NCBI RefSeq assembly: GCF_050003625.1
Contig: NC_134398.1
Location: forward strand, 27,621,211 to 27,685,210
DNA length: 64,000 nucleotides
Direction: 5' to 3'
DNA from: Haematobia irritans
Lineage: Eukaryota > Arthropoda > Insecta > Diptera > Muscidae
The notes below the pieces were generated by a model. That model was not told the DNA's origin, made no database searches, and saw nothing but the letters and a program-made list of their open reading frames with translations. The position numbers were made by a program, and so were the translations under genes. Below are positions 30,014 through 41,642 of this stretch, piece after piece; the first letter of the stretch is position 1; the number at the start of each line of letters is the position of its first letter.

Positions 30014-30900
30014 CATGGTGTTGGTATATGGTCTCCAACAACCATGCAAAAATTGGTCCATATCGGTCAACAATAATATATGTAGCCCCCATATAAACCG
30101 ATCTCCAGATTTGGCTTGCGGAACCTCAAAGAGAAGAAAGTTTCATACGATCCGGCTGAAATTTGGTACATAGTGTAAGTTATGGTCTCTAACAACTATG
30201 CAAAAATTGGTCCACATCGGTCCATAATTATAAATAGCCCCCATATAAACCGATCCTCCGATATAGTTATATACAGCCGATCCCCAAAAATAATCTACAC
30301 AAATCTTATTTCTATAGAAAATTTTGTCAAATTTTTTTTACTATAGAAAATTTTGTCAACATACATTTTATTACTATACCCAACAAAACTTATGGTTACT
30401 GGTGGTACCTTCAACTTTTGTGGAAGTCGAAAATCTTACTCATACTTCACATTGTTGTTGTTGTTGCCATCAAACCCTGTAGTTGCTTTTTTCGGTTGTT
30501 GCTATTCTTTTTGCTACAAAAACTAATAATTTAGCTCATATTTAAGTGGGAAGAATTCCCCAGTCCTTCATTGGATTTTATTTCTATCGAAAATTTTGTC
30601 AAAATTTTATTGCTATAGAAAATTTTGTCAAAATTTTATTTCTATAGAAAATTTTATCAAAATTTTATTTCTATAGAAAATTTTGTCAAACTGAATTATT
30701 TACGTATTTAATTGGCCTTTTTTGTTTAATACATACCCCGTATGGACTAACTTACAATTGAGAAGACGGTGTTAAGAAGTTTTAAGATACCTTGCCATCG
30801 GCAAGTGTTACCGCAACCCAAGTAATTCGATTGTGGATGACAGTCTTTAGTACAAGTTTCTATGCAATCCATGGTGGAGGGTACGGCCGTATATCCTTTT

Positions 30901-32429
30901 TTTAATTATTAAATCCGAGTTTGCCTAAGACAAACAAAATGTTCTTTAATGTGTAGAATTGCTTAACTATAAGGACTAAAAAAAGTTGTTGTTTTTTATT
31001 TCTGCCCAAGGAAACAAACTTTATATCAGATTAATGCATCTTCTATGCTAAGTAAAATTCCCATTTGTATTTTAAGGACATGAAATCTTTGGCCTCACGG
31101 CAATATTTTTCTCAGTGTATGTGAAAGGCCCCATAATGTTGTATAATTGGATTGAAAAATCGCTCATTCAGACAGTTCCCATTCGAAATTTTTAACAATG
31201 ATCTAGATTTTCTTTTATTGCTTTCATTTCCATGGAGGCTTTAATTGCAATCATTAATCAAAACATGATAATAATATGGTTGATTGCCATCTCGAAAGTA
31301 AAAGAAGACAGGCAGCTATAATTGTTTGGTACTTGGTGTTCAGCGTTTTTCTAGTCCTATTCAAATAAAAAAAGTACCAAACACAAATGGATTCATTGTT
31401 CAAGGATTATTTTGAAAATCCGTCATCCACCAAAAAGGATAGGGTAGATTCATTCATCAATTCCCTGTTTGGAATTAGGATGAGAGCCTTTGTATATGGA
31501 TTGTTGGTTAGGCTCTTTGAAGAGGGGGGAATTTCCCTGAAATGGTTTAACAATTTGTAGATTCTACCTGTGGCCTTCTCTAGGTCTTTCCTCTCTCTCT
31601 CTGGCGATTGTTACAACAATGCCTTTGAATTTGGTTTCCCTTGAAGTCATAAAATAACAATTTGCAAAAAAAAAAACTATAATAAGAAATAAACACCTTT
31701 ATGACCTCAACGATTGCCCTGGAAAATGATATTCACCAGAAACTGAAATTACAACGAAAGGTAGTCGTCATCAAGATTCCTTGGTTCCTTGTAGATATTG
31801 CTTATTGTACTGGCGCTTAAGCAAACTATTTATCCTTTGTGCAATGCCTATAGACAAAAGGATCTTGGATTTCTGCTAAATGCAATTGTTCTCCTGGGAA
31901 CACACACACACAGATAGTTAGCGAAGATACATAGTTAGCAATACCTTTGAAGCATTACGGCTGTGATAACACGTATGTTTTTACAAAATATAGTAATTTA
32001 TTGTTTGGCTTCTATTGTTGTCCTACGAAAACAACAATGAATTGATTTCGGCAAAAATTGTCCAATTTGAAAAAAAGGAAAGATTTGTGGTTAATCCTAA
32101 TCCCTTTTCAAAATGCAATTTCAACTGGAGTACTTTAGAAAATCGTCTCAATAAATAAAATCCCTTCAAAAAAGAGATTTAATGGTCAAGGCTTATTGTA
32201 TCTATGAATTGGATGAGCATTTTGAGCAGAAACCCTAAAGAAACCTTCATCTCAATATTTGGGTAGGCGCTGATGGTTAGCGTTGTTCATTTAAATTTAA
32301 TTTTAATGAGCATTAAATTTAAATTTCCTAGGAGAATAGATAGAGAATAGATCTTCAAATAGAGAAATTTTTAAGGCCTAGACAGTGTTATAGAGTTGGA
32401 AATTTTTATAAAATTGATCAAAAATGTTC
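30901..32429. other. Intergenic region, mostly unrecognised
   Basis: About 30945-31119 is a minus-strand copy of a MITE family with a cagtgta end (also at 43561-43828, 44445-44735 and 48130-48275). From 31125 to 32429 I see no gene and no repeat shared with the rest of the window, which is unusual for this locus. Confidence 0.5.
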
Positions 32430-32529
32430 TTGGCCCTAAAAAGTGGGAGAGTAATTTAATTTCAAATTGCTTTCCAATTAAAAAAAAAACTCACACTAAT
32501 TTATAACAAGTAAATACGGTTGAATAAAG

Positions 32530-32872
32530 GGAGCCACCGTGGTTCAATGGTTAGCATGCCCGCCTTGTATACACAAGGTCGTGGGTCGATTCCTGCTTCG
32601 ACCGAACACCAAAAAGTTTTCCAGCTGTGAATTATCGCACCTCAGTAATGCTGGTGACATTTCTGAGGGTTTCAAAGCTTCTCTAAGTGGTTTCACTGCA
32701 ATGTGGAACGCCGTTCAGACTCGGCTATAAAAAGTAGGTCCCTTGTCATTGAGCTTAACATAGAATCGGGCAGCACTCAGTGATAAGAGAGAAGTTCACC
32801 ACAGTGGTATCACAATCGACTGGATAGTCTAAGTGAGCCTGATACTTCGGGCAGCCACGTAACCTAACCTAC
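32530..32872 (+). mobile_element. tRNA-derived SINE, copy 4
   Basis: Full length, from gagccaccgtggttcaatgg to cgtaacctaacct. It has the A-box-like and B-box motifs, the B-box with one base missing (gtgggtcgattcctgc). It lies between two direct copies of a roughly 95-bp flank (about 32431-32527 and 32873-32985). Confidence 0.85.
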
Positions 32873-33293
32873 TTCGTCCTAAAAAGTGAAAGAATCATTT
32901 AATTTCAAAGTGCTATCCAATTTTGGAAAAAAAGAAACTCGAAAACTAATTTATAACTAGTAAATACGGCCGAAAGTTTGGCCGAGACGAATCTTATTGC
33001 GTACAAAGTTCTCCAAAAGACTGTCATCCACAACTGAATTTCTTGGGTTGTGGTAACTGCTACCGATGGTATTGTATGGGTTGTGTTTTCTAAATCAGTG
33101 ATGTACGCAGATAAGGGGGCAACGATTCGACCCGAGTCCTTACGAATTAATTCCACAATAGTAAAAAAATTCTTAAGAACCAGAGTAAATTGTAAAGTAG
33201 CTCTTGGGACCGCAAATAAATGCCGTGGAAGAGGAGGAAATTCTGTTTCTTTGAGGAAATATGGTGTCTTTGGCAATATTGCCGGCCCCTGAG

Positions 33294-34566
33294 CACGATT
33301 GCCACAGTTTGTAGAATTCTACCAAAAATGGCAAATTGTTTACTGTTCGGTAGATTAGACTTCTTGATGGATTGGTAGATTTTCAATTTTCTATAGAATT
33401 AAAATCTTTACAAAGCATTCTATAGAAATAACATTTTGACAAAAATTTTCTATGGGAATAAAATTTTAACCAAATTTTCTATAGAAATAAAATTTTGACC
33501 AAATTTTCTATAGAAATAAAATTTTAATAAAAATTTCTATAGATAAAATTTTGACAAAACTTTCTATACAAATAAAATTTTGACAAAATATTCTTTAGAA
33601 ATAAAATTTTGACCAAAATGTCTATAGATAAAATTTTGACAAAATTTTTTATAGAAATAAAATTTTGACCAAATTTTCTATAGAAATAAAATTTTGACAA
33701 AATTTTCTATAAAAAAAAAAATTGACAAAATTTTCTATAGAAATAAAATTTGTCCAAATTTTCTATAGAAATAAAATTTTGTCCAAATTTTCTATAGAAA
33801 TAACATGTTGACCAAAATTTCTATAGATAAAATTTTGACAAAATTTTCTATAGAAATAAAATTTTGACAAAATTTTCTATAGAAATAAAACTTGGATCAA
33901 ATTTTCTATAGAAATAAAATTTTGACAAAATTTTCTATAGAAATAAAATTTGTCCAAATTTTCTATAGAAATAAAATTTTGTCCAAATTTTCTATAGAAA
34001 TAAAATTTTGACAAAATTTTCTATAGAAATAAAAGTTTGACAAAATTTTCTATAGAAATAAAACTTGGATCAAATTTTCTATAGAAATAAAAATTTGTCC
34101 AAATTTTCTATAGAAATAAAATTTTGACCAAAATTTTTATAGAAATATAATTTTGACATAACTTTCTATAGAAATAAAATTTTGACAAAATTTTCTATAG
34201 AAATAAAATTTTGACCAAAATTTCTATAGATAAAATTTTGACAAAATTTTCTACAGAAATAAAACTTGGATCATATTTTCTATAGAAATAAAATTTTGAC
34301 AAAATTTTCTATAGACAAGAAATTTGACAAAATTTTTTATAGAAATAGAATTTTGACAACATTTTCCATAGAAATAAAATTTTGTCCAAATTTTCTATAG
34401 AAATAATATTTTATCCAAATTTTCTATAGAAATAAAATGTTGACCAAATTTTCTATAGAAATAAAATATTGACCAAATTTTCTATAGAAATAAAATTTTG
34501 ACAAAACGTTCTATAGAAATAAAATTTGGACAAAATTTTCTATAGAAATAAAATTTGGATCAAATT
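33294..34566. repeat. 29-bp minisatellite with left end of its hAT-like host element
   Basis: The left end cacgattgccacagtttgta (33294) and arm sequence ttctaccaaaaatgg lead into about 40 units of 29 bp (33390-34566) with aaattttctatagaaataaa cores. Many units have a gtcc or ggatc variant in place of gac. The right inverted end is missing; a SINE head follows directly. Confidence 0.85.
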
Positions 34567-34685
34567 CCACCGTGGTTCAATGGTTAGCATGCCCGCCTTG
34601 TATACACAAGGTCGTGGGTTCAATTCCTGCTTCGACCGAACACCAAAAAGTTTTTCAGCTGTGAATTATCCCACCTCAGTAATGT
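34567..34685 (+). mobile_element. tRNA-derived SINE, 5' fragment (copy 5)
   Basis: The tRNA-like head and the start of the body are present as far as cccacctcagtaatg; the rest is lost. The B-box is slightly mutated (gtgggttcaattcctgc). The 3' truncation is not typical of retrotransposition and implies a later deletion. Confidence 0.8.
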
Positions 34686-34794
34686 GAAAACCTATATATG
34701 ATTATCCATTATATATTGTTACTGTAGTATAGATAGTAGGGGGGGCTATAGCCCGCACATAAGGGGGGGGCTATAGTCCGGCAATGCACATAAG

Positions 34795-36520
34795 TAACAA
34801 GTAAGTAAAGTCTAAAGTCGGGTGGGGCCGACTATATTATAACCTTCACCACCATGTAGACCAACATTTGTGTTACCTTCTCAACTACTTCAAATTTGCT
34901 GGGAGCTATATAAAGGTTTGCATTTCCAGATACAAATACTTATAATGGAGACAATTTTTTGTACTTCTACAAAATCTCTAGAATTAAAATTGAAATCGGC
35001 TAACGCCCTGGAATGAAACACAATGTTAATAAAAAAATATGGGAAATATGAAGCGAGAGAAATTTTGAGGCAATTGTACAAAAGAGCATTTGCGATTTAT
35101 CAGGCAATACTTATGTATTCGAGATAAAGGACAATTTGAGTAACATTTACAATTTTTGCTACTCAGCAGTGACGATTTTACAAGGATATTGGTTAGATCT
35201 TGCTAAGATATGTGGTCAAGTGTGGGTTGTGATATATTATTTGGTCAAGTCGGGCGACTTGGAGCCTTATTTAAAACTCAACCGTTCTGTGGAAAGTCTG
35301 GCATTACAGTGTGTAGAATATGACTAAGATATTGGAAATTATCACATAATTTTGTGTAAAGTGTGGGAATTTTTGGCCATTTGGCCAATGGGAGTTTAAC
35401 TTTGGCCCCCGTGGTCATTTGAGTATAAATCGGGCGAAAGATATATATGGGAGCTATGTCTAAATCTGAACCGATTTCAACCAAATTTGGCACACTTACC
35501 GATACTGTTAAACGTACTCCTTGTGCAAAATTTGAACCAAATCACGGCAAAACTCTGCCATATAAGTGCAAATCGGACGAAAGATATATATGGGAGCTAT
35601 ATCTAAATCTGAACCGATTTCAATCAAATTTACCAAGCATTGGTAGAATGTCAATTCTACTCTTTATGCAAAATTTCACGTAAATCAGTAGTAAACTTTG
35701 GCCTCTGTGGTCATATGAGTCTAAATCGGACGAGAGATATATATATATATATATATGGGAGCTATATCTAAATCTGAACCGATTTCAATCAAATTTACCA
35801 AGCATTGGTAGAATGTCAATTCTACTCTTTATGCAAAATTTCACGTAAATCAGTAGTAAACTTTGGCCTCTGTGGTCATATGAGTCTAAATCGGACGAGA
35901 GATATATATATGGGAGCTATATCTAAATCTGAACCGATTTCAATCAAATTTACCAAGCATTGGTAGAATGTCAATTCTACTCTTTATGCAAAATTTCACA
36001 AAAATCGGTAGTAACCTTTGGCCTCTGTGGTCATATGATTCTAAATCGGACGAAAGATATATATGGGAGCTATATCTAAATCTGAACCGATTTAGCTGAT
36101 ATTTTGCAAGTTTTTCGAGACTCATAAAATATTCGGATGTACTGAATTTGAAGAACATCGGTTGATAAACACGCCAATTATGACCAGATCGGGGATAAAT
36201 ATATATGGCAGCTATATCTAAATCTGAACCGATTTTTTTCCAAAATCAATAGCGATTGTCTCTGTCCCCAAAAACGACCCTATGCCAAATTTGAGGACGA
36301 TCGGACTTAAACTGCGACCTGTACTTTGCGCACAAAAATACATGAACAGACAGACAGACGGACGGACAGACATACAGACGGACATCGCTAAATCGACTCA
36401 GAATTTAATTCTAAGACGATCGGTATACTAAACGATGGGTCTCAGACTTTTCCTTCTTGGCGTTACATACAAATGCACAAACTTATTATACACTGTACCA
36501 CAGTAGTGGTGAAGGGTAGA
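34795..36520. mobile_element. Family C composite repeat, copy 1
   Basis: It starts aacaagtaagtaaagtctaa, then ggtggggccgactatattat, and ends near ccacagtagtggtgaagggt. Units of about 145-165 bp carry the core tatatgggagctatatctaa and gaaccgattt. Three almost identical units (starting 35637, 35802, 35957) differ mainly in a (TA)n tract at 35736-35756. A cagacagacggacgg block lies at about 36349. No coding. Confidence 0.65.
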
Positions 36521-37430
36521 AAAATGAAAGTAGTTAATGAAAACAGAAGTTATCATCTTACAAGAAATTTTTGCTCTGGGAATCAATTTCGATTGTATAT
36601 GTGATTATCAGAATGTTTGACAAAAAATGAAATCTTAGTATAGTCATCAACATCATTTTAATCAACTTCTATATTGGCCAAAATCAGTTCCTTGCGGTGT
36701 ATGTACAAATTTTTTATTCTCAAATTGGTAAAACAAGAGAAAAAAACAAAAAATAAGGCTAAGCCTTTCATGCTAATGTATGCTATATATTTATAGCGTC
36801 CACCAACTGCCTATTTATATTTCTCCAATGCTATAACTTCAAACACAAACAAAAAGTTTAACTTTTATGTTATATACTAGAGTTCTCCAACAGGAGCATT
36901 GTATAGATTAAGTGTATGTATATTATTGTTTGTTTTAGTCCAAATTATATTGATAGTTAAATAGATAAACGATTTAAAAAATTGTATAGCGTCCTAAAAG
37001 TATGCAATAATGTTATGGTATTGCAAAACTATGCAATACTTTTGTAATACAACATTTTCGTACAAATCTTAATTCATTACTGAGAGTAGTTAATGATAGC
37101 AGAAGTTTTCATCTCATATGAAATTTTCGCGTTGGAAATCGATTTCAACTCTATGTGTGTGTGTGACTATAAATACAGTTTCAGAATGTGTGACAGTCAG
37201 CGACACTATTTAAATCAATTTCTATATTAGGCATAATCAATTTCTTGCGCTGTATGGACAGATGTCCATGGCCACTATTGTCACTCCTCTCTCCACACAT
37301 ACCAGAACCAGGTAAAACAAGAGAAATATGTCAAAAATATAAAAAATGAATGTATATTGTACATTTATAGCGTACTAAAAGTATGCAATAATTTTGTAGT
37401 ATTACAAAAATGTGCAAAACCTTTAATTTC
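36521..37430. repeat. Diverged direct repeat pair, no gene
   Basis: About 36528-36790 and 37085-37400 align in the same order (gtagttaatga..cagaagtt, then cttgcg.tgtatg, then ggtaaaacaagagaaa, then aaaagtatgcaataat). An old tandem duplication of some 560 bp. Confidence 0.5.
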
Positions 37431-40400
37431 GCAGGTTTGTTTTATACCACAGAAGGTTACCTTGAGCTAAATTTAAGTAAGATCGGTTAATATATAAGGG
37501 TTTTATGGTCCAATTTGGAAAATCGGGCGATACATATATATGGGAGCTATATCTAAATCTTAACCTATTTGGATGATATTTTTTAGGTTTGTTTTATACT
37601 ACAGAAGGTTACGTTGAGCTAAATTTGAGTAAGGTCGGTTAATAAATAAGGGTTTATGGGAGCTATATCCATATACATATAACATATATGGGAGCTATAT
37701 CTAAATCTGAACCGATTTGGATGATATTTTTAAGGTTTGTTTTATACTGCAGATGGCTCCGTTGAGCTAAATTTGAGTAGGATGGGTTAATAAATAAGGG
37801 TTTTATGCCCAAATTTCGGAAAATCGGGCGATGCATATATATGGGAGCTATATCTAAATTTGTTTCCATATTTTCCTAATTCCAATAGCTTTCTTCCTTG
37901 TGCCAAAAGAGAACTCTGTAACAAATTTCATCAAAATCAGTTAATAATTGCGACCGAAATCCCGCGAACAACAAATACAGGGACAGACGGACACCAAGGC
38001 CTATATCGACTCAGGAGCACGGTTGCCACAGTTGGTAGAATTCTACAAAAAATTGTAGATTTTTTACTGTTTGGTAGATTGGTATAATTCTTGATGTTTT
38101 GGTGGATTTTGCAAAATATTCCTCTTCAAATAGGAGGTACTCCACAGATTTCTACAGAAATAGAATTTTGTACAAAATTGTCCATATAAATAAAAATTTG
38201 ACAAACTTTTCTATAGAAATAAAATTTTGACAAAATTTTCTAAAGAACAACAATTTTGACAAAATTTTCTAAAGAAATAAAATTTTGACAAAATTTTCCA
38301 AAGAATAAAAATTTTGACAAAATTTTCTAAAGAAATCAAATTTTGACAAAAGTTTCTATGGAAATAAAATTTTGGCAAGAATTTCTGTGTAATTAAAATG
38401 TTGAAAATTTTTTATGGAAATAAAATTTTGACAAAATTTTCTATAGAAATAAAATTTTGATAAAATTTTCGATAGAAATAAAATTTTGACAAAATTTTCT
38501 ATAGAAATAAAATGTTGACAAAATTTTCTATAGAAATAAAATGTTGACACAATTTTCTATAGAAATAAAATTTTTACAAAATTTTCTGCAGAAATAAAAT
38601 TTCGACAAAATTGTCTATCAAAATTAAGAAAAAAACAGAAATAAAATTTTGACAAAATTTTCTATAAAAATAAAAATAAAATCAATAAAAATAAATTTTT
38701 ACAAAATTTTCTATAGAAATAAAATTTTGACAAAATTTTCTATAGAAATAAAATTTTGACAAAATTTTCTATAACAATAAAATTTTCAATAAAAATAAAT
38801 TTTTAAAAAATTTTCTATAGAAATAAAATTTTGAAAAAAATTTCTATCAAATATCAAATTACTGCAGAAATAAAATGTTTACAAAATTTTCTATAGAAAT
38901 AAAATTTTTATAAAATTTTAGATAGAAATAAAATTTTAATAAAATTTTCTATAGAAATAAAATTTTGACAAAATTTTCTATAGAAATAAAATTTTGACAA
39001 AATTTTCTTTGGAAATAAAATTTTGTGAAAACTCTCTATAGAAATAAAATTTTGACAAAATTTTCAATAGAAATAAAATTTTTATAAGATTTTCTATAGA
39101 AATAAAATTTTAATAAAATTTTCTATAGAAATAAAATTTTGACAAAATTTTCTATAGGAATAACATTTTGACAAAATTTTCTTTGGAAATAAATTTTTGT
39201 CAAAACTCTCTATAGAAATAATATTTTGACAAAATTTTCAATAGAAATAAAATTTTGACAAGTTTTTCTATGGAAATAAAATTTTGACAAAATATTCTTT
39301 GGAAATAAAATTTTGGCAAAATTTTCTGTGTAATTAAAATGTTGACAATTTTGTATGGAAATAAAATTTTACAAAATTTTCTGAATAAAATTAAAATAAA
39401 ATTTTGTCAAAATTTTCTATAGAAATAAAATGTTTACAAAATTTTCTATGGATACAAAACTTTGACAAATTTTTCTATGGAAGAAAAATTTTGAATTTTT
39501 CTATGGAAATAAAATTTTGACAAATTTTTCTATGGAAATAAATTTTTGGCAAAATTTTCTATAGAAATAAAATTTTGACAAAATTGTCTATCAAAATTAA
39601 GAAAAAAATAGAAATAAAATTTTGATAAAATTTTCTATAAAAATAAAATTTTGACAAAATTCTCTATAGAAATAAAATTTTGACAACATTTTCGATAGAA
39701 ATAAAATCTTAATAAAATTTTCGATAGAAATAAAATGTTAATAAAATTGTCTATAGAAATAAAATTTTGGCAAAATTTTCTATAGCAATAAAATTTTGGC
39801 AAAATGTTCTATAAAAATAAAATTTTGGCAAAATTTTCTATAGAAATAAAATTTTGACAAAATTTTCTATAGAAATAAAATTTTGACAAATTTTTCTATG
39901 GAAATACAATTTTTACAAAATTTTCTATAGAAATAAAATGTTGCAAAATTTTCTATTGAAATAAAATTTTCCACAGAAATAAAATTTTGAAAAAAATTTC
40001 TGTGAAATGAAAATTTTGGAAATTTTTTAAAGAAATAAAATGTTGACAAAATTTTCTATAGAAATAAAATTTTGATCAAATTTTCTATAGAAATAAAATT
40101 TTGACAAAATTGTCTATCCAAATAAAATTTTGACAAAATTGTCTATAGAAATAAAATGTTGACAAAATTTTTTATAGAAATAAAATTTTGACAAAATTTT
40201 CTATAGAAATAAAATTTTGACAAAATTTTCTTTGGAAATAAAATTTTGACAATATTTCCTAAAGAAATAAAATTTTTTTAAATAACATTCTTGTGTTTGC
40301 TACAGTTTTTTTCAAGTTTTGGTGGATTATTTATCACTCGAATGGCAACCGTGCTCAGGAGATGATTCTGAGTCGATTGGTATATATTTTATGGGGTTAA

Positions 40401-40490
40401 AATCACTATTTCTGGTAGGCACATTTTTTTGGGCAGATCAAAGTTATTATGCCCTGACTACTATGTGGTTTAGGGTAAAGATATGCAATG
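37431..40490. mobile_element. Family C composite repeat, copy 2, split by the satellite-bearing hAT-like element
   Basis: Units with the tatatgggagctatatctaa core run from about 37535. The repeat is interrupted at 38018 and resumes at 40354 (gattctgagtcgattggtat) to its end near ctactatgtggtttagggta. Removing the insertion and one 8-bp duplicate restores gactcaggag.atgattctgag. Confidence 0.65.
38018..40353. mobile_element. hAT-like element whose body is a 29-bp minisatellite (2336 bp)
   Basis: The exact 8-bp target duplication ctcaggag lies at 38010-38017 and 40354-40361. The inverted ends are cacggttgcca (38018-38028) and tggcaaccgtg (40343-40353). Between short unique arms (left arm to about 38150, right arm about 40285-40342) lie roughly 70 units of the 29-bp repeat. 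There is no transposase. The same arms recur, partly degraded, at 16018-16036, 22020-22308, 33294, 45540, 51470 and 57340. Confidence 0.88.
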
Positions 40491-40861
40491 ATTTTCTAAA
40501 ACTCTATGGATAAGCTGACAACCATGAAACCCATAAGGCTTGAAAGATCTGATCCCAAAATAAAAAAACACACATTATTTAAAATTTCTTTTTTCGAATG
40601 AACTTTTGTTCTCTTATTTTTAATAAATTAAAATAAATAATGAAAATTAGTCTCGTTTCTCTGGCAAAAATAAAAAAAAACTTAATTCCTAAATGCCTAA
40701 AAGTATGTAACAATAAAAAATCTCTAATAACTGAATTTTTCCTAAATTCTAGAACTCCTTCACATTGCTCTTCTAAAGATATATCACAAATGCCAAAAAC
40801 AGTCTATCAAACGTTTTGGGTTTTTAAGGAAATCGTAACACTCCAATAAACTTATCAATGT

Positions 40862-41524
40862 TTAACAACCATTAAATATTGGTGCATTTACATTGGCATA
40901 ACCCATAGGCTGCTGTTGATGATGATGATATGTGGCCAAAGTGTGAGATGTAAAATTTACTGGAGCTTCTGGTGAGATGTGGTGAGCTTGAATGGCTTGG
41001 CCTCCAGCATGAAATTGTTGCATATAACGCATATAGAGGGCAGCTCTTTGCCGTTGCAAACGTTGAGCATAGGAGTTAGGACTCAAGGCTGGAGCGGGAC
41101 AATTGTCGGTCATTGTTGCAGCAGGACTAATAGCTTGTTGTGGCTGTTGGTGCTGATGATAGTATGTGGCAACTGGTGAGGAGCTGGGCGAGGCAATATG
41201 ATGTTGTTGTTGTTGGCTATGGGTTTCCTCATCGCTTGATTCTGAAGAAGAATCACGGCTGACTTTACGTTTTCTGGGAGTATCTTCACCCAAAGCATAA
41301 GGTCTGAATAGACCACGGGAAGGAGCGTTGGATGATTTCCTGGTTATTTCAGAGCCATTGTTAACCGCCTCAATATTTTCCTTGTTGTTTTGCAATACAG
41401 CACCTTCGCGTTGTCTTAAACGCATACCGAGTTTTTTGTGAGAATATCCGCAGTTGAACTTCTTGTGGGTGTATCCATGGCCCAAAGATTGTTCCTGATG
41501 GTGTTCCATTTGTGAGGGAGCCAT
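40862..41524 (-). CDS. Uncharacterised FRPYAL-motif protein 2 (220 aa, intronless)
   Basis: Single frame from ATG 41524 (context cacaaaATGG) to TAA (40862-40864). It starts MAPSQ like its paralogue (MAPAQ), with HisLysLys repeats GYTHKKFNC and GYSHKKLGM (about residues 17-34), KSSNAPSRGLFRPYALGED (about 63-81), basic TPRKRK, a Ser/Glu stretch, His/Gln runs, and LSPNSYAQRLQRQRAALYMR (about 147-166). The overall layout equals the protein at 16476-17063. Intronless and TATA-driven, like many rapidly induced or spatially restricted fly genes. Nuclear function is inferred from composition only. Confidence 0.82.
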   Translation of the reverse strand: MAPSQMEHHQEQSLGHGYTHKKFNCGYSHKKLGMRLRQREGAVLQNNKENIEAVNNGSEITRKSSNAPSRGLFRPYALGEDTPRKRKVSRDSSSESSDEETHSQQQQHHIASPSSSPVATYYHQHQQPQQAISPAATMTDNCPAPALSPNSYAQRLQRQRAALYMRYMQQFHAGGQAIQAHHISPEAPVNFTSHTLATYHHHQQQPMGYANVNAPIFNGC

Positions 41525-41604
41525 TTTTGTGAATTGATGTTTTTAGTATTAATGAGAAGTAAATTGATGTGGTAGCTGTGTGTTCTTGCTGCTTGTCGAA
41601 AGCA

Positions 41605-41642
41605 AACTGATGCTCTTGCTGGCATCCGCTGGGCCTTTTATA
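41605..41642 (-). promoter_or_regulatory. Core promoter of FRPYAL gene 2: TATA box and initiator
   Basis: On the minus strand TATAAAAG is at 41642-41635, and TCAGTT (a match to the insect initiator) is at 41610-41605 with its A at 41608, 34 bp from the TATA start. The implied 5' UTR is 84 nt. Confidence 0.7.

Larger units (their letters stand above)
25013..30900. mobile_element. Family A composite repeat, copy 2, split by the Loa-type LINE
   Basis: The left part, 25013-25282, begins taccctccaccataggatgg. After the LINE the repeat resumes at 30014 (ggtatatggtctccaacaac), runs through family A units, a short 29-bp block (30300-30375 and 30570-30692), and an end part (about 30695-30900) with gccatcggcaagtgttaccg and cggccgtatat. 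The uninterrupted order matches the copy at 56240-57795 in the same orientation. Confidence 0.65.

Noticed and set aside
32905..33292. Overlapping frames of 80-123 codons on both strands as a gene
   Set aside because: Composition is that of a composite-repeat end and the left arm of the satellite element; no recognisable domain.
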